The translations under genes were made by a program, and so were the position numbers. 6,978 nucleotides of DNA, taken from the NCBI GenBank assembly GCA_045614925.1, contig JAZLDV010000064.1:1-6978 (forward strand). Reading direction: 5' to 3'. The notes under the pieces were generated by a model. The model saw only the letters and a list, made by a program, of their open reading frames with translations. It was not told where the DNA came from and made no database searches. This stretch comes from JAZLDV01 sp045614925 (GTDB lineage: Bacteria > Bacillota_I > Bacilli_A > Erysipelotrichales > Coprobacillaceae). Positions 1 to 6,210 of this stretch are shown here, one piece after another (positions within the stretch are counted from its first letter, which is position 1; each line of letters opens with the position of its first letter).

Positions 1-3000
1 GCAAATGATTCTTCTGTATATTTGCTTGCATCTGTACTAAAGTAAGCATCTAATGCTGTATTTAATGCTTCTTTATTTACTACGACTACAGGCTCTTTTT
101 CTTTTAAACCATCAATAGCTAATTGTAAATATAACTGAGCCTGATCAACTGCTTCTTGAGTTGCTTCTTTATTTTCTAATACAGTATTAGCAGTTTGTAA
201 TGCTGCAACTAAGAATGCATATGAATCTTCAGTATATTTATCTGCTTCTAATTTATTTGCTTGTTCTACTAATGCTTGTAATGCTGATTTATCAGCTTCT
301 TCTTGTTTTAATTGTAATGCTTCAATCGCATCTTTTAATTGTTTTACTGCATCATTAACAACTTTTTGAGTTGCTGCAGCATAATCTTTAATTTCTAATG
401 CATGAGTTAATGCATTATCTAATTGTTCTAATCCTGCATCTTCATATAATGATTTATCAATTGATTGTGCATTTTCAATTAATTGATTTAATTCTTCTTT
501 GTCTGCTTCAACTGCTAAACGTCCGTAAGCTTCAAATTCACTAATATGAGCATATTCATTAATATTATTTTTAGTAACATCAATTTTTACATAACGTGCT
601 TTAATTTCTTCATCAAACTTATATGTAAATCCTTCTGCTACTTCTAAATCATTATTATTCTTTTCAACAACTTTAGTCCATTCTTGCTGATCATTACTTA
701 CATAGATATCATAATGATAATATCTTGCTTGTCCTTCTCTATAATATGCATAAACTTTAAATTCAGAAATATAGAATTCTTTTTCTAAATCAATAATAAT
801 GTTTGCTGGATAATTTCCACCATCCCAATAATTCGATCCACCAATAATACCATCATTTGCAAGGCTACCATTACCTTTAGATGCAACAACATTTTTATTG
901 TATGCAATATTTATACCATTAGTTAAATCATATAATTGATTTACGATATCATTAATTTCTTCTTGAGTTGATTGAGAACTCATATAGATTAATATTGCTT
1001 TCTTATATGCATGTGCATACATAGGTTCATTAGCAATTTTATTTTCTACTAATGCTTTTAATTCTTTTTTGTCAGTATCTAAACCTTCAATATTTTGTTT
1101 AAATAATTCAATTTCTTTTTCTAAACAAGATAATCCAAATAGTAACTCTTCATATTCAGTAAATACATTTTGAACTAAATCTAAGCTTTGTGATAAATTA
1201 TCTAAGAATGCTTTATTATTTTCATTTACTTGTGTATTTTCAATAATACTTAAAGCTTCATTGACAATATTGTCATAAATATTGTCTTTATTTCCAAATA
1301 CTCTTAATTCATTAAAGTTACCACTATATTGTTTACCATTTTCACTAGAAGTAAACATTTCTAATTGCTGATATTTAACATATCTTGCTTTAATTCCTCT
1401 TAAATATTCTAAAGATAATAATTTTGCACTGCCTCCAGCACTATTTAAATCACTATAAATTTTATTCCATTCTTCACCATCTGATGAAATAAAAATTTCA
1501 TATTTGTTTGGTAATTCACCAAAATTAATTTGAATTTCATTAATCCAATATTCATCTTCTAAATCAACTACAAACCATGCATCATCTTTCTTTTCAAAAG
1601 AAACTCTTGTAGAAGTATCACCATCAACTGCTAAGTCAGCCGTAAATCTTCCATCATCAACTTCTAATCCAGAAACACTAACTGGTTTATTTAATGCTAG
1701 ATTATAAGTATCACTAAAATCAGTTCCTATAAATTCATGATATTCAGTATATTTATTTTTAATCACAAAATTATCTAATGAACCAACAACACCACTACCA
1801 ATTTCTTCTACAGGTAATACAAATGTTGAAGAAATAGAATTGCTAAGTTCTGCTTTAGGTGTAGAGAATAAAATACCATCAATGTATAAAGAAACTTCTT
1901 TATCATCACATGTAATAGTATAATTATATTTTTGACCTACTTTTGGTGTAAAATCAAAAGTATACACTTTATCTTTTCTTTCATATCCTATTTTATTTGT
2001 ACCTTTATAATTCAAATAGAATACACCATTTGCATCACTACCATTAAATAATATAGCGTTTTCTTTTGCTTCTTCTTCAATACATAAATCAAATGATAAA
2101 GTATATGGGAATCCTACTGATTTAAATGGTAAGCTCATATATCCTTCACCATTTAATTTTAATACTTTATTACCATTTCTATCTTCTGTTTCAATATTAT
2201 TTAATAAAGCATTATATCCATTACCACTTTTATCAACAATACTTTGTTCTTCTACTGTTTCAAAATCATAATCAACAATTGTTTCACTATCACTATTTAC
2301 ATTTCTATATGGATTAGCTCCAGGAGTATAGTCATCAAATAAATCTACTCTTTCAATAAATTCTTCTGCTGTTCCTACATCCTTACCAACCCAGCTTTTT
2401 TCAGCAATCACAATAAACTGATCTTTAACATATCTAAATGTATCAAATTCAGAAATACCTCTATTATTATCATACCAGAATGCTGCTTCTGCTCCACATA
2501 ATAAAGGTGTAGATGTAGATACAGTCACACCTGGTAAATCTTCTACATTCCAGTTATCATATGCTTTTTTAATACTAAAAATATTTCTATCTAAATCACT
2601 ACCAGGCACTACATATAAATAAGAACGGTTATCATTGATCATTCTATAACCATCATCAATCATTTGTTTTGGATCAGCATAATGTGGAGACCAAGCATTA
2701 CAGATTGCATCTTTACTTACTTCTACATCTCCTCCTAATCCAGAACTTCCACCTAATGCTGCCCAGATTCTTGGTTCATAACCTTTTTCAACAACATATT
2801 TAATCATTTCATCAGCATATGCTCTTGCTAAATCTTGATGTTTTCTAGGATATTCATCAGCACCAAGATGGAACTTCGTACTTTGAATAACAGGATCTTC
2901 TCCATCTAACAATTCATCCACTAATGATTTAATAAATTCAACAGATTCTCTGTTTGTTAAATCAATATATTTATCACTAAAGACTAAAGAACTATCATAT

Positions 3001-5156
3001 AATTTAACAAATCCAGCATGTGCTGGTGTATCTAATTCAGTCACAACATCAATACCATATTTAAATACATTTTTTTGGAATTGTTTATAGTCTTCTTGAG
3101 AATAAACTTGTCCTGGTTTTAAATTCGAATTAATTTCAGGATATAATTTACTTTCAATTCTATATGCTGCACTTTGTTCTCCACCTGTGTCATTCATATG
3201 AACATGAACTTCATTTAATTTAAAGTATGCCATATATTTACTCATTTCTTCTAAATAAGTAAGTGGAACATAAAGTCTTCCTACATCAATCATCATAGAA
3301 CGAATTTCATATGCAGGATAATCTCTAATTATACCTTTAGGTAATAATTCTTTATTTTCATCAGTAGATAAAATTTGTGTTAAAGTTGTACCAGCATATA
3401 AGATACCTTTTGTTTCAAAAGCCTGTACATTAACATAAGAATCAATTTCAATAATATAACCTTCTTTTCCTAATTCAGGTTTATTTGTATATGATAAATA
3501 AATATCTCCTTCATTAGGTGTTCCTACTACAATACTTAATGATTTATTTAACATTTCTTCAAAATAATAAACAATCATTTCAGCAGTTTCTCTTAAATCT
3601 TCAGATTCAATCACAATTTTGCTTGTTTTATTTAATACGAAATGACCAGCATTTCCCTTCCATTCTCTAATAGCAGGAAGAACTTCAGGTCTTTGATTAT
3701 CTCCTTCTTCTTGCTTATATAAGCCTGGAATTGTAATTGTAGCTTCTTTATAATTGTCAAAGACACATTCTTCTTCATTATCTTCGCTTACAATTTTATA
3801 ACTTACTTTTACTTCCATATCTTCTAAAGGTCTATAAATTGTTCCATCTAAACCAATAACTGATTCATTAGATGATCCATATAATTCAACTTTATATCCT
3901 TCTAGTTCAATTTCAGGTAAAATAATTGCACTTGTATCTTCATTAATTGTTGGAGATACTTCAGCAATTTCATTTAAAGTTTGTCTGACTAATTCTTTAT
4001 AAACTAATTTATCTTTAGCTAATAAAATATTGTCATAAGCAGCTTTAATTTCATCAAATGAAGCATCTTCTTTTTTAATAATATCTTTTGCTTCTTCTAA
4101 TTTTTCATTTAAATGATTTATACTTGCTTGTGTATATAAAGATAAATCTAATTGACTTGTTTCATCAATTAAGAATTGTAAATCTTCTTTATCTAATTCA
4201 CCTATTTTTTCACCATATACACATATTTCATAAATAGAATATCCATATTTATTTGCCGATTGATGCATTGATAAACGAATATATCTTACTTCAGTATTAT
4301 CAAAAGTAAAATTATCTGTTCCTCCGATACCATCTAAAACATCTTTTAAAGCAACATAATTCGTTCCATCAGTTGAACCATAAATAGTATATTGTGTTGC
4401 ATAAGCACTTTCCCAGCTAATACTTAAATCATTAATTGCATAAGTATGTTCTAAATCTAAATCAAAAATAACTTCAGTATTTCCTGCTCCATAGTTAAAA
4501 TCACTTCCATTATAATGATTTCCCCATCTTGTGCTCATATCACCATCTAATGCTTTATCAGCATTCTTTGTCTCATCATAAACAGATGAAGCTGTAGCAG
4601 TTTTATTTAACGCTACATTTCTATATTCTTCTCCAAATACTTCTACTTCATAAATTTCATATCCATAAGTTAAATTATTTGGATTATTAAAAGTAAATTT
4701 TACAAATCTTGTTTCAGTTTCTTCAAATGAAATTACTTGTTTTTCCATTTCAGATGTAATATTTGTATCATTTACATCTTTAATTAAAAAATAAGTTTTT
4801 CCATCTAATGATCCTTCAATCTTAAATTCTTTTGACCATACAGTTTTTGTCCAAGTCAAAGCAATTTCATTGATTGTACTAATATTATGTAAATCAACAA
4901 TTAGATGTTCCTCTAAATCACCTTTTCCTCTATTATATTCACTACCATTATAATTATTTTGCCATGTCTGTTTAGACACTGCCTGCCCATCAACTACATG
5001 TGAAATTGTCTTTCCACTTGCAATAGATGATGCACTTACTGTTTTGTTTAATGCAAGATTGGTTTTACTTAGCGCATTAGCAGAAACAACTGCTGGATTA
5101 AAAAGCGATAAAACCATTAATGCACTTAAAACAATATTGATTATCTTCTTGTTCAT
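1..5156 (-). CDS. Secreted multi-modular GH20 beta-N-acetylhexosaminidase-type glycosidase (3' end beyond window)
   Basis: The frame is open for 1718 codons from ATG 5154-5156 to the window edge, with no stop. Seen modules (residues): signal peptide 1-26 (KK start, hydrophobic core, cleavage after VSA); CBM32/F5-8C 33-177 and 180-318; FIVAR-like helices about 320-388; atrophied Ig-like about 395-480; GH20b about 493-615; GH20 catalytic about 620-950; LamG-like about 960-1138; CBM32 1152-1289; helical spacer 1290-1415; CBM32 1416-1546; FIVAR repeats from 1548. GH20 hallmarks are D624-V-G-R627, H651-V-H653-M-N-D656, E707-L-D-T-P-A-H713, the catalytic pair in H763-L-G-A-D767-E768, and pocket tryptophan candidates W798, W822, W869 and W894. 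By family knowledge, Glu768 is the acid/base and Asp767 positions the substrate 2-acetamido group, which acts as nucleophile in a retaining mechanism releasing terminal GlcNAc/GalNAc or lacto-N-biose. The segment A-Y-R-I-E-S around R666 looks closer, from memory, to the lacto-N-biosidase-like GH20 branch than to classical hexosaminidases; that is inference. The enzyme is exported and probably surface-attached through an unseen C-terminus. Family assignment is firm; exact substrate is unknown. Confidence 0.93.
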   Translation of the reverse strand, partial: MNKKIINIVLSALMVLSLFNPAVVSANALSKTNLALNKTVSASSIASGKTISHVVDGQAVSKQTWQNNYNGSEYNRGKGDLEEHLIVDLHNISTINEIALTWTKTVWSKEFKIEGSLDGKTYFLIKDVNDTNITSEMEKQVISFEETETRFVKFTFNNPNNLTYGYEIYEVEVFGEEYRNVALNKTATASSVYDETKNADKALDGDMSTRWGNHYNGSDFNYGAGNTEVIFDLDLEHTYAINDLSISWESAYATQYTIYGSTDGTNYVALKDVLDGIGGTDNFTFDNTEVRYIRLSMHQSANKYGYSIYEICVYGEKIGELDKEDLQFLIDETSQLDLSLYTQASINHLNEKLEEAKDIIKKEDASFDEIKAAYDNILLAKDKLVYKELVRQTLNEIAEVSPTINEDTSAIILPEIELEGYKVELYGSSNESVIGLDGTIYRPLEDMEVKVSYKIVSEDNEEECVFDNYKEATITIPGLYKQEEGDNQRPEVLPAIREWKGNAGHFVLNKTSKIVIESEDLRETAEMIVYYFEEMLNKSLSIVVGTPNEGDIYLSYTNKPELGKEGYIIEIDSYVNVQAFETKGILYAGTTLTQILSTDENKELLPKGIIRDYPAYEIRSMMIDVGRLYVPLTYLEEMSKYMAYFKLNEVHVHMNDTGGEQSAAYRIESKLYPEINSNLKPGQVYSQEDYKQFQKNVFKYGIDVVTELDTPAHAGFVKLYDSSLVFSDKYIDLTNRESVEFIKSLVDELLDGEDPVIQSTKFHLGADEYPRKHQDLARAYADEMIKYVVEKGYEPRIWAALGGSSGLGGDVEVSKDAICNAWSPHYADPKQMIDDGYRMINDNRSYLYVVPGSDLDRNIFSIKKAYDNWNVEDLPGVTVSTSTPLLCGAEAAFWYDNNRGISEFDTFRYVKDQFIVIAEKSWVGKDVGTAEEFIERVDLFDDYTPGANPYRNVNSDSETIVDYDFETVEEQSIVDKSGNGYNALLNNIETEDRNGNKVLKLNGEGYMSLPFKSVGFPYTLSFDLCIEEEAKENAILFNGSDANGVFYLNYKGTNKIGYERKDKVYTFDFTPKVGQKYNYTITCDDKEVSLYIDGILFSTPKAELSNSISSTFVLPVEEIGSGVVGSLDNFVIKNKYTEYHEFIGTDFSDTYNLALNKPVSVSGLEVDDGRFTADLAVDGDTSTRVSFEKKDDAWFVVDLEDEYWINEIQINFGELPNKYEIFISSDGEEWNKIYSDLNSAGGSAKLLSLEYLRGIKARYVKYQQLEMFTSSENGKQYSGNFNELRVFGNKDNIYDNIVNEALSIIENTQVNENNKAFLDNLSQSLDLVQNVFTEYEELLFGLSCLEKEIELFKQNIEGLDTDKKELKALVENKIANEPMYAHAYKKAILIYMSSQSTQEEINDIVNQLYDLTNGINIAYNKNVVASKGNGSLANDGIIGGSNYWDGGNYPANIIIDLEKEFYISEFKVYAYYREGQARYYHYDIYVSNDQQEWTKVVEKNNNDLEVAEGFTYKFDEEIKARYVKIDVTKNNINEYAHISEFEAYGRLAVEADKEELNQLIENAQSIDKSLYEDAGLEQLDNALTHALEIKDYAAATQKVVNDAVKQLKDAIEALQLKQEEADKSALQALVEQANKLEADKYTEDSYAFLVAALQTANTVLENKEATQEAVDQAQLYLQLAIDGLKEKEPVVVVNKEALNTALDAYFSTDASKYTEESF
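3..515 (-). repeat. C-terminal FIVAR repeat array (at least 2.3 copies, cut by window edge)
   Basis: From residue 1548 the protein becomes helical repeats of about 70 residues. Copy A spans about 1548-1615, copy B about 1622-1690, and copy C starts at 1694 and is cut. Each has the pattern (D/N)K-x-x-L-x-x-(L/A)-(I/V/L) then a (K/S)-x-Y-(T/E)-E-(D/E)-S/A motif, and copies A and B continue with A-T-Q-(K/E)-(V/A)-V near the middle of the second helix. FIVAR repeats are three-helix spacers common in Gram-positive surface glycosidases and adhesins. They would lift the catalytic part off the wall, and a sortase or other anchor may follow outside the window. Confidence 0.8.
2307..3299 (-). other. 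GH20 catalytic domain region
   Basis: Residues about 620-950 form the predicted TIM barrel. The substrate-binding Arg627, the H-x-H strand at 651-653, the E707-x-D-x-P-x-H713 strand and the Asp767-Glu768 pair appear in the canonical order and spacing. Late motifs are L-Y-V-V-P-G (847-852) and G-A-E-A-A-F-W (888-894) followed by Y-D, where classical enzymes usually have an acidic residue two positions after this Trp; Asp896 can fill that place. All key residues are present, so the domain is expected to be active. Confidence 0.88.
4203..5060 (-). repeat. Tandem pair of N-terminal CBM32 (F5/8 type C) modules
   Basis: Residues 33-177 and 180-318 are two adjacent discoidin-like modules. Each opens with an N-x-A-L-N-K-T-x-x-A-S-S motif and closes with a YGY-x-IYE-x-x-V-x-G motif. 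Both share an uncommon loop of the form N-x-Y-N-G-S-x-x-N-x-G-x-G just after the VDG or LDGDMSTRW segment, which suggests they arose by duplication. CBM32 modules bind terminal Gal, GalNAc or GlcNAc residues of host glycans, and here they would hold the enzyme on its substrate. Confidence 0.8.
5079..5156 (-). other. Sec signal peptide of the GH20 protein
   Basis: Residues 1-26 have a positively charged start (MNKK), a hydrophobic core of about 14 residues rich in Ile, Val and Leu, and a small-residue cleavage motif V-S-A followed by N-A. This is a classical signal peptidase I type leader. There is no lipobox cysteine, so the product is secreted or wall-attached rather than a lipoprotein. Confidence 0.88.
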
Positions 5157-5163
5157 AATTATT

Positions 5164-5169
5164 CCCTCT
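5164..5169 (-). promoter_or_regulatory. Shine-Dalgarno site of the GH20 gene
   Basis: AGAGGG on the minus strand lies 7 nt before ATG 5154-5156. With the signal peptide starting directly at this ATG, it fixes the start codon with good confidence. Confidence 0.85.
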
Positions 5170-5177
5170 TTCTTATT

Positions 5178-5208
5178 ATATTCATAAAGATAGCGTTTAC
5201 ATGAATAT
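5178..5208. repeat. 8-bp inverted repeat bracketing the cre site
   Basis: ATATTCAT at 5178-5185 and ATGATAT-like arm ATGAATAT at 5201-5208 are perfect inverted copies separated by 15 bp. The dyad centre (5193) is 1.5 bp from the centre of the cre. The arms overlap both candidate -10 boxes. It may extend the operator, bind a second regulator, or be a chance product of AT-rich sequence. Confidence 0.5.
5188..5201 (-). promoter_or_regulatory. cre operator (CcpA catabolite-repression site)
   Basis: Minus-strand TGTAAACGCTATCT matches every position of the Firmicutes cre consensus TGWAARCGYTWWCW. It covers the predicted transcription start of the GH20 gene, a position where CcpA bound with HPr-Ser-P typically represses. 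The inference is that the glycosidase is turned off when glucose or other preferred sugars are available. It also sits just upstream of the alternative TATAAT, so it could repress either promoter. Confidence 0.78.
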
Positions 5209-5235
5209 TGTACTTTAAAAAATACGATTTCACAA
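5207..5235 (-). promoter_or_regulatory. Sigma-A-type promoter for the GH20 gene
   Basis: On the minus strand a -35 box TTGTGA (5230-5235; 4 of 6 matches to TTGACA) is separated by exactly 17 bp from a -10 box TACAAT (5207-5212; 5 of 6 matches to TATAAT). Transcription would begin near 5200, about 45 nt upstream of the start codon and inside the cre operator. A perfect TATAAT at 5175-5180 is a second possible -10, but it has only a poor -35 partner (CATGTA) at 17 bp and would leave a leader of only about 12 nt. Confidence 0.6.
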
Positions 5236-5260
5236 TAAAAAAAAGAGCTATAAGCTCTTT
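5236..5260 (-). terminator. Intrinsic terminator of the Nif3-Nudix-kinase operon
   Basis: On the minus strand a perfect 8-bp stem AAAGAGCT / AGCTCTTT with a 3-nt loop (5242-5260) is followed by a run of T residues (down to about 5237). The stem includes the TAG stop and the last codons of the kinase gene, so the terminator is built into the end of the coding region. No T-run follows it on the plus strand, so it acts leftward only. It separates the operon from the GH20 promoter, whose -35 box lies immediately beyond. Confidence 0.85.
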
Positions 5261-5745
5261 AAGTAATCATTCAATTGTTTTCTATTAGCAAATATTAATT
5301 TTTCCCCTTTACACATATCAAGATGACGTTTATGTTTTTCTTTTTGTTTTTTTGTCCTAGAATCCCACAAAATCCATTTTATAAATTCATAATCCATTTT
5401 TTCATTACATGGACATGATTCTCTATGTGTTCCTCTATACTTCAAATATCTTAACAGACATTGAAAAAAGCAATAAAATCTATTGTAATTAAGGAAAATA
5501 ATTGTATCTGCCATTTCAAATCTTTCAGGAACTATACGTGAATAATTTCCATCAATAACCCAATTCTCGTTATTTTTTAAAAACTGATTAACTATATCAG
5601 TTTGCTTAGAATGTGATCGTTCCTGCCAATTTCCATAAAACTGAACACAATCCATATAAAGTAAAGGAAGATTATAATGCTTAGATAAATAAGAAGCCAA
5701 GGTTGATTTTCCTGCTCCACTATATCCTATAATCTGAATCTTCAT
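5248..5745 (-). CDS. Small P-loop kinase-like NTPase (FlaR / adenylate-kinase-like family)
   Basis: This 165-residue cytoplasmic protein begins with a beta strand and a Walker A loop, G7-Y-S-G-A-G-K13-S-T15. It then shows W-V-I-D-G-N-Y-S-R (62-70), a D80-T-I-I-F-L-x-x-N-R89 strand resembling the Walker B region, an Arg/Lys-rich lid area (about 99-142) and a C-terminal strand-helix G-E-K-L-I-F-A-N-R-K. This layout matches the family often labelled DNA topology modulation protein FlaR, which is a nucleotide- or small-molecule-kinase fold of unproven substrate. Two cysteines as C111-P-C113 sit in the lid. The ATG overlaps the Nudix stop by one base (TAATG), and AGAGGAGA at 5753-5760 lies 7 nt before it, so translation is probably coupled but also independently primed. 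Family is fairly sure; the FlaR label should not be read as a function. Confidence 0.85.
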   Translation of the reverse strand: MKIQIIGYSGAGKSTLASYLSKHYNLPLLYMDCVQFYGNWQERSHSKQTDIVNQFLKNNENWVIDGNYSRIVPERFEMADTIIFLNYNRFYCFFQCLLRYLKYRGTHRESCPCNEKMDYEFIKWILWDSRTKKQKEKHKRHLDMCKGEKLIFANRKQLNDYLKSL

Positions 5746-6209
5746 TAATAGATCTCCTCTACATAGTCAATCACATGACCATGATCATCATAAGTGATTT
5801 TTGCATTATGAATATGATTATCTTTCATCCATTCAAACAAATGATAATCCCCTTCCCACATAGGTAGACTCATAACAAGATCATCACTGACCCATTTTAA
5901 TTCTCCTTCATTGCATTCTAAGTTTAATTCACCTGAAAAATCATCACTACTAAAAACAAACATACCTTCATCTTCTCCATAATAAATACCAGGAAAAACA
6001 ACAAATCCATGGTAATTTAATTTATGGATATTTAAATGTGTTTCTTCATAGATTTCTCTTCTAATGCATTGTTCTGGTGATTCACCTTTTTCAAGTTTCC
6101 CACCAACACCAATCCATTTTCCTTTATTAATATCTTTTTCTTTTTTTATTCTATGTAATAATAATGTATGATTATCTTTTTTTAAATAAGCAATAGTTGT
6201 TAGAATCAT
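5745..6209 (-). CDS. Nudix hydrolase, MutT/MutX-like (8-oxo-dGTP diphosphatase type)
   Basis: This 154-residue protein opens with M-I-L-T-T-I-A-Y-L and L-L-L-H-R (16-20), followed by K-W-I-G-V-G-G-K-L-E and a Nudix box from G37 to L59. The box contains E43, R51-E52 and E55-E56, which bind the catalytic Mg2+. A C-N-E-G-E-L-K-W-V strand and a P-x-W-E-G-D motif (116-121) follow, as in streptococcal MutX-type enzymes. The family hydrolyses oxidised or non-canonical nucleoside triphosphates to monophosphates; the exact substrate here is inferred. The box ends E-E-T-H-L, so His58 replaces the usual Gly. I chose ATG 6207-6209 because family members start this way. An in-frame TTG at 6246-6248 would add 13 hydrophobic residues and overlap the Nif3 gene by 38 bp. 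The chosen ATG has no Shine-Dalgarno but follows the Nif3 stop by one base, indicating translational coupling. Confidence 0.9.
   Translation of the reverse strand: MILTTIAYLKKDNHTLLLHRIKKEKDINKGKWIGVGGKLEKGESPEQCIRREIYEETHLNIHKLNYHGFVVFPGIYYGEDEGMFVFSSDDFSGELNLECNEGELKWVSDDLVMSLPMWEGDYHLFEWMKDNHIHNAKITYDDHGHVIDYVEEIY
5753..5760 (-). promoter_or_regulatory. Shine-Dalgarno site of the P-loop kinase gene
   Basis: AGAGGAGA ends 7 nt before ATG 5743-5745. It lies inside the last codons of the Nudix gene, so ribosomes finishing that gene can restart here. Confidence 0.8.
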
Positions 6210-6210
6210 G

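Noticed and set aside
2126..2317. Plus-strand 63-codon open frame rich in Tyr, His and Leu
   Set aside because: It lies wholly inside the LamG-like coding region of the GH20 gene on the opposite strand, has low-complexity composition, no recognisable domain and no Shine-Dalgarno. It is a shadow frame.
1..5156. Possible frameshift or pseudogene in the long GH20 frame
   Set aside because: Reading every codon from 5156 to the edge shows no stop, and domain motifs remain in one frame throughout; no complete stop-to-stop frame is seen only because the gene leaves the window.
5175..5203. Alternative promoter with perfect TATAAT at 5175-5180
   Set aside because: Its -35 partner (CATGTA) is poor and the leader would be about 12 nt, barely leaving room for the Shine-Dalgarno. 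It is kept only as a secondary possibility.
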